Assembly (NCBI RefSeq): GCF_009834225.1
Contig: NZ_CP047176.1
Location: 2,542,001-2,606,000 of the forward strand
Length of the DNA stretch: 64,000 nucleotides
Direction of reading: 5' to 3'
Source of the DNA: Rathayibacter sp. VKM Ac-2759
Lineage (GTDB): Bacteria > Actinomycetota > Actinomycetes > Actinomycetales > Microbacteriaceae
Position 1 is the stretch's first letter; the number at the start of each line of letters is the position of its first letter. The translations under genes and the position numbers were made by a program. Under the pieces are notes generated by a model. That model was given only the letters and a program-made list of their open reading frames with translations, made no database searches and was not told where the DNA came from. Positions 1-7,616 of this stretch are shown one piece after another.

Positions 1-637
1 GGATCTCGGCGACCTCGTCGGTGAACAGGCGCTCGCGATCGTAGAGCTCGCTCATCGCGTCTCCGGCCAGGGTGATGTCGTCCATCCCCGTCCAGCCCGA
101 CTCGGGGGCGAGCTCGGCCAGGTACTCCTCGGCAGCGATGCCGATGGAGGCGGCCTTCACGCGCATCGGCATGTCCTTCGACACGACGGTCACGAGGGCG
201 CCCTCGGTCTGCAGGTTCATCGCGACGGCGAGGATCCGCGCGTCGTTGTCGCCGAGCTGCAGACCGCTCGGCAGCACCGACATGTTCGAGTGGTTGAGCT
301 CGACCCGCAGGGTTCCGCCGTTGCCGACGGCGATCGGGAAGTCGAGCCGCTCGTGCTTGATGCGCAGCTCGTCGAGGTGGCGCAGGGCCTGCCGGGCGAA
401 GTAGCCGATCTCGGGATCGTTGCGCTTGCCCTCGAGCTCGCTGATCACCACGACCGGCAGCACGACGGCGTGCTCCGCGAAGCGGAACATCGAGGACGGA
501 TCGGACAGCAGCACCGACGTGTCGAGGACGTAGGTGCGCTGGAGCTGATCCGTCGGAGCCGCGGAGTCGCGCTGCGCTCGGCGGTGGAGGCCGCCCTGCG
601 CTGCGGTCTGCGGATCCATGCCCTGGGGAACTGTCAC
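1..637 (-). CDS. PhoH family protein, N-terminal PIN domain (3' end cut by window edge)
   Basis: Only the first 212 codons lie inside the window; the frame is still open at base 1. The visible part is a PIN-type RNase domain: VLDTS with Asp39, VISELEG with Glu67, LGDNDARIL with Asp130/Asp132 and SKDMPMR with Asp155, which together give the acidic metal-binding pocket. In actinobacteria this architecture normally continues into a PhoH-type ATPase/RNA helicase domain (PhoH2-like toxin and RNA unwinding family); that half is not visible, so the fusion is inferred. The GTG start at 637 is chosen because GGAGAG lies five bases upstream; an in-frame ATG at 619 is the alternative. A roughly 245-bp intergenic stretch separates it from the upstream aminotransferase, so it probably has its own promoter. 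Confidence 0.85.
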   Translation of the reverse strand, partial: MTVPQGMDPQTAAQGGLHRRAQRDSAAPTDQLQRTYVLDTSVLLSDPSSMFRFAEHAVVLPVVVISELEGKRNDPEIGYFARQALRHLDELRIKHERLDFPIAVGNGGTLRVELNHSNMSVLPSGLQLGDNDARILAVAMNLQTEGALVTVVSKDMPMRVKAASIGIAAEEYLAELAPESGWTGMDDITLAGDAMSELYDRERLFTDEVAEI

Positions 638-881
638 GTCGACTCTCCACACTCGGGGGCGCGGGCCCCCGACTCATGCTGCGAGCCGGCCCCTTGGGTG
701 CAACTGGTGCACCGCGCAGTTCCCTTCGGTGGTCTGCGCGATATCGAGCCGTACTTGTGTGGCCGTCTCGACCAGGCGCTGTACCTGATGTCTCGAACCT
801 AACCCCGCGAATGACAGCCGTGTGCTTTCTTGCGCTACGAACGTGTAACCAGTATGTGAACGGGCGTCGGCGGACGAGCCG

Positions 882-2015
882 TCAGTACTCCACCACGGTC
901 GCCGCCGAGATGAGCGCCGACCGCAGGACGGCCAGGGTCTCGTCGGAGGTGCTCGCGTGCGCGCTGAAGCGCACGGTCGTGGGCCGGAGCCGCGCCGTGA
1001 CTCCGTGCGCCGCGAGCGACGCCGTGAGCGGGGCGAGCTCCTCCGGTGCGGGCTCGACGACCACGATGCCGGCGCGACTGCGCTCGTCGCGCGAGCCGAC
1101 GACGGCCAGGCCGAACTCGTCGGCGAGGTCGATGACCGCGCTCACCCGGTCGGCGACGCGGGCGGCGACGACGGGGACGCCCACCGCCGCGATGTCCTCG
1201 AGCGCGGCGGCGAAGCGGGCCTGCGCGATCGGGTCGGGGTTCGTGATGCTGAACGCGCCCGCACCCGATCGCGGCGCGGTGACCTCGTCCCACGGCTCAG
1301 GAGCATCGGCGCCGGTCCACCCCGAGAGCACCGGGTCGAGGCGGGTCAGCGCGCGGTCGCCGAGCGCGAGGAACCCCGTCCCCCAGCCGGCGCGCACCCA
1401 CTTCTGGCCGCCCGAGACGACGACGTCGGCGAGCTCGTAGGCCGCGTCGACGACTCCGAAGCCCTGGATCGCGTCGACGATCAGGAGGCGGTCGCCGATG
1501 ACATCGCGGATCCCCTCGAGGTCGGCGACATGACCGGTGCGCGAGTCGACCAGGCTGAGGGCGACGGCGGCGACCTCGGGCGCGAGCTGCTCCCGGACGC
1601 CCTCGGGCGTCACGTGCCCCGGAGTCCCCTCGAGCCACACCGGCCCTGCAGCGCCCCGCAGTGCGGCTGCGCGCGCCGCGGCGAACGGCAGGCTCGGGAA
1701 CTCGCCCGGCGACAGCAGGACCGCCCCCGGCACTCCGAGCAGCGCGTGCATCAGCCCGGTCGAGGTGTTCGGCTGGAAGACGACCTGCTCGGCCGGGAAC
1801 CGCAGGAGGGCGGCGACGGCCTCGCGCACCCGCGCGTCCTGCTCGGACAGCGTGTCGAGAGTCCCGGCCCGCGCCCGGGCGAGCAGCTCGGAGGCGGCGC
1901 TCTGCTCGGCCGCGGCGGTCGCCGAGATCGGCCCCACCCGCGCGAAGTCGAGGTAGCCGGTCTCCTCGCCGAAGGTGTCGAGGTAGGCCGCGAGTGCGGG
2001 ATCGTGCACGGTCAT
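882..2015 (-). CDS. class V aminotransferase-fold PLP enzyme
   Basis: A 377-residue PLP-dependent enzyme of the cysteine desulfurase/aminotransferase class V superfamily. Visible are the PLP-contacting Asp181 in IVDAIQG and the Schiff-base Lys205 in SGGQKWVRAGWG; the C-terminal small domain ends in a RFSAHASTS-like strand. The start at 2015 has a GGAAGGG ribosome site and lies 23 bases after the stop of the cis-prenyltransferase gene, so the two are probably co-transcribed. Substrate cannot be told from sequence: EgtE-like sulfoxide lyases belong to the same superfamily, but no ergothioneine genes are nearby. A catalytic desulfurase cysteine loop is not evident. Confidence 0.85.
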   Translation of the reverse strand: MTVHDPALAAYLDTFGEETGYLDFARVGPISATAAAEQSAASELLARARAGTLDTLSEQDARVREAVAALLRFPAEQVVFQPNTSTGLMHALLGVPGAVLLSPGEFPSLPFAAARAAALRGAAGPVWLEGTPGHVTPEGVREQLAPEVAAVALSLVDSRTGHVADLEGIRDVIGDRLLIVDAIQGFGVVDAAYELADVVVSGGQKWVRAGWGTGFLALGDRALTRLDPVLSGWTGADAPEPWDEVTAPRSGAGAFSITNPDPIAQARFAAALEDIAAVGVPVVAARVADRVSAVIDLADEFGLAVVGSRDERSRAGIVVVEPAPEELAPLTASLAAHGVTARLRPTTVRFSAHASTSDETLAVLRSALISAATVVEY

Positions 2016-2038
2016 GCGGGCCCTTCCGGTGTGGTCGA

Positions 2039-2824
2039 TCAGCTGCCGAAGCGGCGGTGGCGTCCGGCGTAGTCGCGCAGGGCCCGGAGGAAGTCGACCT
2101 CGCGGATGTCGGGCCCGAGCGCCTCCATGAAGTAGAACTCGCTGTGCGCGCTCTGCCAGAGCATGAAGTCCGAGAGGCGCTGCTCGCCGGAGGTGCGGAT
2201 CACCAGATCCGGATCCGGCTGCCCGCTCGTGTACAGGTGCTCGCCGATCAGCTCCGGGGTCAGCAGGCCGGCGACGTCCTCGATCGACGAGCCGCGCTTG
2301 CCGTGCTCGTCGAGGATGCTCCGCACGGCCTGGGCGATCTCGTGCCGACCGCCGTAGCCGACGGCGAGGTTGACGTGCAGCCCGGTGTGCGTGGCGGTGC
2401 GCTCCTCCGCGCTGTCGAGCGCCGCCACGAGCGAGGCCGGCAGGCCGTCGTCGGAGCCGACGTGCTGCACCCGCCAGTCGGGCTGCTGCGACACCTCCTC
2501 GGCGAGATCGGCGATGATCGCGATCAGCTCGGTGAGCTCGGAGGTCTCGCGGCCGACGAGGTTGTCCTGCGAGAGCAGGTAGAGCGTGACGTGGCGGATG
2601 CCGAGCTCGTCGCACCACTGCAGGAACTCGTGCACCTTCGCGGCGCCGGCCCGGTGCCCGTGCGCGGCCGTCTCGAGGGCGCGCTGGCGAGCCCAGCGGC
2701 GGTTGCCGTCGATGATCATCGCGACGTGGTTCGGCAGCGACCCGGGAGCGAAGCTCGACCGCAGGCGCTTCTTGTAGACGCCGTAGAGGAGGTCCCTCCC
2801 CACAGGCAGTCTCGACTTCGGCAC
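2039..2824 (-). CDS. uppS: cis-prenyltransferase (isoprenyl transferase, UppS family)
   Basis: A 261-residue cis-prenyltransferase that condenses isopentenyl diphosphate onto an allylic primer to make polyprenyl diphosphate carriers for cell-wall synthesis. The signature MIIDGNRRWAR with Asp39 and Asn41 opens the domain, and VIRTSGEQRLSDF near residue 210 is the conserved C-terminal pyrophosphate-binding segment. Genomic neighbours (hemolysin III homologue, mca, greA) match the locus of M. tuberculosis Rv1086, which makes short-chain Z,E-farnesyl diphosphate rather than the C50 product, so product length may be short. Divergent from the hemolysin III gene across 75 bp and followed closely by the aminotransferase. 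Confidence 0.92.
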   Translation of the reverse strand: MPKSRLPVGRDLLYGVYKKRLRSSFAPGSLPNHVAMIIDGNRRWARQRALETAAHGHRAGAAKVHEFLQWCDELGIRHVTLYLLSQDNLVGRETSELTELIAIIADLAEEVSQQPDWRVQHVGSDDGLPASLVAALDSAEERTATHTGLHVNLAVGYGGRHEIAQAVRSILDEHGKRGSSIEDVAGLLTPELIGEHLYTSGQPDPDLVIRTSGEQRLSDFMLWQSAHSEFYFMEALGPDIREVDFLRALRDYAGRHRRFGS

Positions 2825-2886
2825 AGGGACACGGTAGTCGATGGGGGCGACCGCTCAGGCACCGCGGGCCCACCGGGAGCACGACG

Positions 2887-2892
2887 TATCCT
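2887..2892 (+). promoter_or_regulatory. -10 element TATCCT of a probably leaderless transcript
   Basis: TATCCT ends seven bases before the ATG at 2900, the spacing expected when transcription begins at the first base of the start codon. No ribosome site precedes this ATG. A convincing -35 box is not visible. Confidence 0.55.
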
Positions 2893-2899
2893 GTGCCGT

Positions 2900-3688
2900 A
2901 TGACCGCGACGCCCCCCTCCCCCGAACCCGCCGAGGCGGAGGCGCGCGCCGCCGATCGCGCCGTGGCGCGGGACGACGCCGCGGGCCCCGACCTCCCGAA
3001 CCTGCCGCTCGTCGAGGACGAGATCGAGCACGGCACCGCCTCCGAGGCGAAGCCGACCTGGCGCGGCTGGATCCACGCCGGGCTCTTCCCGCTCGCGATC
3101 GTCGCCGGCGTCGTGCTGATCACGGTGGCCGAGGGCACGACCGCGAAGTGGGCCGCCGCCGTCTTCACGACGACGTCCCTGCTGCTGTTCGGCAACTCCG
3201 CGCTCTACCACCGGTTCGACTGGGCGCCGCGGACGAAGGTGATCCTGAAGCGGATCGACCACGCCAACATCTTCCTGCTGATCGCGGGCACCTACACTCC
3301 GCTGGCGGCGCTGGCCCTTCCGCCCTCGCAGGGCACGCTCCTGCTGGTGCTCGTCTGGGCCGGGGCGCTGCTGGGGATCGGCTTCCGCGTGTTCTGGATC
3401 TCGGCACCGCGCTGGCTCTACGTGCCGCTCTACCTGCTGCTGGGCTGGGCCGCCGTGATGTACCTCGGCCCGCTGTTCGAGGCGAGCGCCGCGATGATGG
3501 TCCTCGTGCTGGTCGGCGGGCTCTGCTACACCGTCGGCGCCATCGTCTACGGGATCAAGAAGCCGAACCCGATCCCCGGGGTCTTCGGATTCCACGAGAT
3601 CTTCCACGCGCTCACGGCGATCGCGTTCGTCTGCCACTGGACGGCAGCGCTGCTCGTGTGCCTCGACCCCGCCTACAACGCGGGCTAG
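2900..3688 (+). CDS. hemolysin III family (PAQR-type) membrane protein
   Basis: A 262-residue seven-helix membrane protein of the hemolysin III/PAQR family. The putative metal site residues are in place: Ser100 and His104 in SALYHRF, Asp120-His121 in RIDHANIF, and a C-terminal FHEIFH plus CHW cluster, as in adiponectin-receptor-type hydrolases. The first 50 residues are a hydrophilic, acidic, proline-rich extension before the first helix. The ATG at 2900 follows a -10 box by seven bases and has no ribosome site, so the mRNA is probably leaderless. Physiological substrate is unknown; the hemolysin name is historical. Confidence 0.9.
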   Translation: MTATPPSPEPAEAEARAADRAVARDDAAGPDLPNLPLVEDEIEHGTASEAKPTWRGWIHAGLFPLAIVAGVVLITVAEGTTAKWAAAVFTTTSLLLFGNSALYHRFDWAPRTKVILKRIDHANIFLLIAGTYTPLAALALPPSQGTLLLVLVWAGALLGIGFRVFWISAPRWLYVPLYLLLGWAAVMYLGPLFEASAAMMVLVLVGGLCYTVGAIVYGIKKPNPIPGVFGFHEIFHALTAIAFVCHWTAALLVCLDPAYNAG

Positions 3689-3690
3689 CC

Positions 3691-3966
3691 TCAGCGCTCG
3701 GAGGCGTCGCGGTCCCGCTCCTCGGCGTCGAGCCGCTCGGCCACCTGGGCGCGGTACGTGGTGCGCCGGACGCGCCGGACCATGTCGAGCGCGAGGAGGA
3801 CCGCCGCCCCGGCGATGACGAACATCACGAGGAAGCCGAAGAGGCCCGGCGTCACCGTGTCCTCGTTGAACTCCGGTCCCGGAGTCGGCATCGGGGTCGC
3901 CTCGGACGCCCTGACGAGCGCCGAGGCGACGGCGTCGAGTCCGGAGGAGAGCGCCGCGGGGATCAT
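3691..3966 (-). CDS. small single-pass membrane protein coupled to mca
   Basis: A 91-residue protein with an N-terminal segment, a proline-rich linker (MPTPGPEF), one transmembrane helix (about residues 42-62, FGFLVMFVIAGAAVLLAL) and a charged cytoplasmic tail. Its ATG overlaps the mca stop as ATGA, so translation is coupled. A small protein sits at the same place beside mca in M. tuberculosis (Rv1083, from memory), which supports a real and conserved gene. Function is unknown; a membrane partner for the mycothiol conjugate amidase is a guess from position only. Confidence 0.75.
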   Translation of the reverse strand: MIPAALSSGLDAVASALVRASEATPMPTPGPEFNEDTVTPGLFGFLVMFVIAGAAVLLALDMVRRVRRTTYRAQVAERLDAEERDRDASER

Positions 3967-4886
3967 GCGTTCGCTCCGGTGCTCGTGCCGAGGTCGATTC
4001 CCGCGAACAGATCGGTCTCGGGGGTCGGCGCCTCGACGCGGCTCTCGATGAGCTGGAAGTCGTCGGTCGGCCAGGCGGCGTCGATCGCCTCGTGCGGGAG
4101 GAAGAAGAAGGCGTTGTCGGGAGCGACCTGGCTGGCGTGGGCGCGCAGCGCCGCGTCACGGCGGTCGTGGTAGCCCGAGATCGTGATCTGCGTCGTGGCG
4201 AGGTAGGGCGTCTCGTCGCCCCAGCGCTTCATCTCCTCGAAGGTCGCGAGCCGCGGATCCTCCGGGTCGAGCGAGCGCAGGTGCTCGGCGATCGCGTGCA
4301 GCTTCTGGCTGCTGAACACGCGGTCGTAGTACAGCTTCGACACGGTCCACGGCTCGCCCAGATCCGGGTACTCCTCGGCGATGCCGGCGGCCCGGAACGC
4401 CTCGACGGCGACCTGGTGCGCGCGGATGTGATCGGGGTGCGGGTAGCCGCCGTTCTCGTCGTAGCTGATGATCACGTGCGGGCGGAAGCGGCGGACGAGG
4501 CGCACGAGCGGCGCGGCGGCGATCCGCAGCGGCAGGCCCGCGAACGAGGAGGCGTCGACGGCGCCGTCCTCGGGCATCCCCGAGTCGACGAAGCCGAGCC
4601 AGGTGTGCTCGATGCCGAGCGCCTCCTGAGCGGCGGCCATCTCGTACCGGCGGAGCCCGCCGATGTCGCGCTCCGCGTGAGCGCGGGCCGGGAGCGCCTC
4701 GTTGAGGATCGAGCCGGCCTCGCCTCCCGTGCACGAGACCACCATGACCTCGGCGCCGCGATCGGCGTAGGCGGCGAGCGTCGCCGCGCCCTTGCTCGAC
4801 TCGTCGTCGGGATGGGCGTGAACGGCGAGGAGGCGCGGAGCGTCCCGCACCTCCGAATCGACGGTGACCTCGACGGCCTGGGACAC
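3963..4886 (-). CDS. mca: mycothiol conjugate amidase Mca
   Basis: A 307-residue member of the LmbE/PIG-L zinc amidase family. The N-terminal AHPDDES motif (His25, Asp27, Asp28) and the later HPDHIRAH segment near residue 150 supply the zinc ligands. Mca cleaves mycothiol S-conjugates into glucosaminyl-inositol and a mercapturic acid that is exported, so it detoxifies electrophiles and antibiotics. The related deacetylase MshB is the main alternative; length, the small membrane gene downstream and the divergent DUF4307/greA neighbours favour Mca. The GTG start lies after a GAGGAA sequence. Confidence 0.9.
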   Translation of the reverse strand: MSQAVEVTVDSEVRDAPRLLAVHAHPDDESSKGAATLAAYADRGAEVMVVSCTGGEAGSILNEALPARAHAERDIGGLRRYEMAAAQEALGIEHTWLGFVDSGMPEDGAVDASSFAGLPLRIAAAPLVRLVRRFRPHVIISYDENGGYPHPDHIRAHQVAVEAFRAAGIAEEYPDLGEPWTVSKLYYDRVFSSQKLHAIAEHLRSLDPEDPRLATFEEMKRWGDETPYLATTQITISGYHDRRDAALRAHASQVAPDNAFFFLPHEAIDAAWPTDDFQLIESRVEAPTPETDLFAGIDLGTSTGANA

Positions 4887-4972
4887 GATCGCTCGATTCC
4901 TCGGGGTTTAATGGGATCGACGCGGCAGCCCGCGCCATCCGTCCAGAGTAGACGCAACACCCGGGGAGTTCC

Positions 4973-5437
4973 GTGGCCGCCCGCACGTCCGAGACCGCCG
5001 AGCTGAGCGACGACGCGACGCTCGATCCGGACGAGGTCCGCGCAGCAGGACCGCTCGCCTCCCGCTACGGACGCACCGGTCGCACCCGGCGCGGCAACCG
5101 CTGGCTCTTCGGCGGCGTCGCCCTCGCCTTCGTCGCCGTCTTCGCCGCCTGGGTGATCTGGGCGGGGCTCGACGGAGCGCGTGACGGCGTCGATGTGCAG
5201 GACACGGCCCACACGGTGGTCGACGACCGCACCGTCGAGGTCTCCTTCGATCTGACCGCTCCGACCGGCACCGAGGTCGCCTGCGCGGTCCAGGCGCTCA
5301 ACGAGCAGTCGGCCGTCGTCGGCTGGCTGGTCGTGGAGTACCCGGCCTCGACCGAGCGCTTCCGCTCGTACACCGAGACCGTCCGCACGACCGAGCTCGC
5401 GACGACAGGTTTGATCTCGTCCTGCTGGCTCCCGTAG
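4973..5437 (+). CDS. DUF4307-like single-pass membrane protein
   Basis: A 154-residue protein with a hydrophilic N-terminus of about 45 residues, one transmembrane helix (about 46-66, GVALAFVAVFAAWVIWAGL) and an extracytoplasmic beta-rich domain carrying two cysteines (one in EVACAVQAL, one in the C-terminal SSCWLP) that could pair. Position between mca and greA is the usual place of DUF4307 proteins in actinobacteria (compare Rv1081c). GTG at 4973 follows CGGGGAG with seven bases of spacing. No enzymatic motif; function unknown. Confidence 0.8.
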   Translation: MAARTSETAELSDDATLDPDEVRAAGPLASRYGRTGRTRRGNRWLFGGVALAFVAVFAAWVIWAGLDGARDGVDVQDTAHTVVDDRTVEVSFDLTAPTGTEVACAVQALNEQSAVVGWLVVEYPASTERFRSYTETVRTTELATTGLISSCWLP

Positions 5438-5581
5438 GGTTGCCGGGTGCCCTGACGGACTCGTCGGGGCCTTGTCTTTTCCACCGCCGCCGGAACATCG
5501 GTCGACACGGCTGCCGGGCGCGGATGCGCTCAGCGGTACCGTGCGGCCCCGCGAACGCGGCCGTCATGTGAGGAGCCCACC

Positions 5582-6073
5582 GTGGCAGACCAGCCTCAGG
5601 TCACCTGGATGACCCAGGAGTCGTACGACCGCCTCCAGGCGGAGCTCACCGAGCTGTCCACCGCCGGACGCGAGGAGATCGCGAAGCGGATCGAGGTCGC
5701 CCGGGAAGAGGGCGATCTGAAGGAGAACGGCGGCTACCACGCCGCCAAGGACGAGCAGGGGAAGATGGAGGCGCGGATCCGCCAGCTCACCGCCCTGCTG
5801 CGCGACGCCGAGATCGGCACGCCGCCCGAGAGCCACGGAGTCGTCGAGGCGGGCACCATCATCACCGCCGAGATCGCGGGCGACGAGTCGCGCTTCCTCC
5901 TCGGCAACCGCGAGATGGCCGGCGAGAGCGACCTCGACGTCTACAGCCCGCAGAGCCCGCTGGGCGCCGCGATCATGGGCCTCGCCGTCGGCGACTCCAC
6001 GAGCTTCACCGCCCCGACCGGCCGCGAGATCACGGTCAAGGTCGTCGACGTCGAGACCTGGAACGGCCACTGA
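5582..6073 (+). CDS. greA: transcription elongation factor GreA
   Basis: A 163-residue GreA: N-terminal coiled-coil with the acidic tip region (AREEGDLKENGGYHAAKDEQ) that reaches the RNA polymerase active site and stimulates cleavage of backtracked RNA, and a C-terminal FKBP-like domain with SPLGAAIMGLAVGD. Length is normal. The start is GTG at 5582, ten bases past AGGAG in GTGAGGAGCCCACC. It follows the DUF4307 gene by 144 bp and is followed by the palindromic repeat pair. Confidence 0.95.
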   Translation: MADQPQVTWMTQESYDRLQAELTELSTAGREEIAKRIEVAREEGDLKENGGYHAAKDEQGKMEARIRQLTALLRDAEIGTPPESHGVVEAGTIITAEIAGDESRFLLGNREMAGESDLDVYSPQSPLGAAIMGLAVGDSTSFTAPTGREITVKVVDVETWNGH

Positions 6074-6161
6074 TCGCGTCCTGGTGGTCCGTCCGCGGCG
6101 TCGTCGTCGGGCGCGATGGACCACCCGGGCCGCGAACAGGGAGCGCCTGTCCCGCCCGCTC

Positions 6162-6203
6162 GCTGGTCGAGTAGCCGCCGCAGGCGGCGTATCGAGACCC
6201 ACC
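6162..6203 (+). repeat. palindromic repeat, copy 1
   Basis: The element reads GCTGGTCGAGTAGC, a short GC stem (CGCCGCAGGCGGCG), then GTATCGAGACCCACC. The two arms pair imperfectly (GGTCGAGTAGCCGCC against GGCGGCGTATCGAGACC). The same element recurs at 16971 and 17081, reversed at 6248, and as a degenerate copy at 29695. Confidence 0.75.
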
Positions 6204-6247
6204 GGCTCCAGCAGATCGGCGGTCCGATGACCCTTCTGACGCTGGCG

Positions 6248-6286
6248 GATCTCGATACGCCCGCTGCGCGGGCTACTCGATCAGCG
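6248..6286 (-). repeat. palindromic repeat, copy 2 (inverted)
   Basis: Reverse-orientation copy: GATCTCGATACGCCCGC, a TGC turn and GCGGGCTACTCGATCAGC. The terminal stem bases differ from copy 1 but change on both sides so pairing is kept. It faces copy 1 across about 44 bp. Confidence 0.7.
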
Positions 6287-6374
6287 GGCACTGCGACGAG
6301 CGCTGGGGCAGACGTGGACCGCACACTCGATCAGCGAGCAGCGACAATCCCGCGGGCGGGCGAGCACGCCGGGA

Positions 6375-7616
6375 TCAGGCTCCCGACAGCCTCGGGTGGT
6401 AGCCGGCCTCGGTCAGCACCTGGAGGACGCGGTCGGCGTGCTCGGGGCCGCGCGTCTCGACGCTGATCTCGAGCTCGACCTCGCTGATCTGCAGACCGCG
6501 GCCGTGACGGGTGTGCAGCACCTCGACGACATTGGCGTTCGCCTCCGAGATCAGCTCGGCGATGCGCGCGAGCTGGCCGGGGCGGTCGGGCAGGCCGATG
6601 CTCATCTTGAGGTACCGCTCGGAGGCGGCGAGGCCGCGGCTGATGATGCGCTCCATCATCAGCGGGTCGATGTTGCCGCCCGAGAGGATCACCGCGGTGC
6701 GGCCCGCGTCGCGGACCTTGCCGGTGAGGATCGCGGCGATGCCGACGGCTCCGGCCGGCTCGACGACGAGCTTCGCGCGCTCGAGCAGGACGAGCAGTGC
6801 TCGGGCGATGTCGTCGTCCTCGACCGTCACGACCTCGTCGACGAGCTCGCGGATGATCTCGAAGTTCAGCAGCCCCGGCTTGGCGACGGCGATGCCGTCG
6901 GCGATCGTCGGTGTGATCGTGATGGCGGTGGCCTCGCCGCTCGCGAGCGAGAGCGGGTACGGCGCGGCGTTGGCGGCCTGGACCCCGATGACGCGGAGGG
7001 TGCGTCCCTCCTGCGCGGCCTTCTGCTTCGCCGCCGAGGCGACGCCGGCGATGAGTCCGCCGCCGCCGATGGGGACGACGATCGTCTCGACGCCCTCGGC
7101 CTGCTCGAGGATCTCGAGGCCGAGGGTCCCCTGGCCCGTGATCACGTCGGGATGATCGTAGGGCGGCACGAACACCGCCCCGGTGCGCTCGGCGAACTCG
7201 GCAGCGGCCGCGAGCGCCTCGTTGAAGATGTGCCCGCTGAGCACCACCTCGGCGCCGTAGTCGCGGGTGGCGGAGAGCTTGGGCAGCGCCACCCCGATCG
7301 GCATGAAGATCGTGGCCTTGATGCCGAGCTCGCGCGCGGCGAAGGCGACGCCCTGGGCGTGGTTGCCGGCGGACGCGGCGACGACTCCGCGCGCGCGCTC
7401 CTCCGGAGACAACCGAGACAGGCGGAACACCGCCCCGCGGATCTTGTACGACCCCGTCCGCTGGAGGTTCTCGCACTTGAGGAACACCGGCGAGCCGAGG
7501 ACCTCGGCGAGGAAGTTGCTCGTCTCCATCGGGGTGGAGGCGATCACGGGCGCGATGACGGTTCGGGCCGCCTCGAACTCGTGGAGGGTGGGACCGACGA
7601 CGCGGCTAGTCTGCAT
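6375..7616 (-). CDS. ilvA: threonine ammonia-lyase with ACT domain
   Basis: A 413-residue PLP enzyme that deaminates threonine to 2-oxobutanoate for isoleucine synthesis. Lys58 in GSYKIRGA is the PLP lysine; SAGNHAQG and the glycine-rich GGGGLIAG loop bind PLP phosphate. The last 75 residues (DRPGQLARIAELI...) form an ACT domain, as in the IlvA/TdcB-type enzymes with one ACT domain, suggesting ligand control. ATG at 7616 overlaps the 3' end of the upstream permease gene by 11 bases, implying translational coupling; an in-frame ATG at 7664 would add 16 arginine/proline-rich residues and is less likely. Confidence 0.92.
   Translation of the reverse strand: MQTSRVVGPTLHEFEAARTVIAPVIASTPMETSNFLAEVLGSPVFLKCENLQRTGSYKIRGAVFRLSRLSPEERARGVVAASAGNHAQGVAFAARELGIKATIFMPIGVALPKLSATRDYGAEVVLSGHIFNEALAAAAEFAERTGAVFVPPYDHPDVITGQGTLGLEILEQAEGVETIVVPIGGGGLIAGVASAAKQKAAQEGRTLRVIGVQAANAAPYPLSLASGEATAITITPTIADGIAVAKPGLLNFEIIRELVDEVVTVEDDDIARALLVLLERAKLVVEPAGAVGIAAILTGKVRDAGRTAVILSGGNIDPLMMERIISRGLAASERYLKMSIGLPDRPGQLARIAELISEANANVVEVLHTRHGRGLQISEVELEISVETRGPEHADRVLQVLTEAGYHPRLSGA

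Larger units (their letters stand above)
6074..6374. other. intergenic stretch holding inverted palindromic elements
   Basis: This 301-bp gap between convergent greA and ilvA has no credible gene. It holds two copies of a palindromic repeat in opposite orientation (6162-6203 and 6248-6286) and a further fragment, ACTCGATCAGCG, near 6323-6335. Either copy could fold and serve as a terminator for the converging transcripts. Confidence 0.7.

Noticed and set aside
882..2882. A 666-codon minus-strand open frame spanning two genes
   Set aside because: The upstream part overlaps uppS in another frame and is Arg/Pro-rich; only the portion from 2015 is the aminotransferase.
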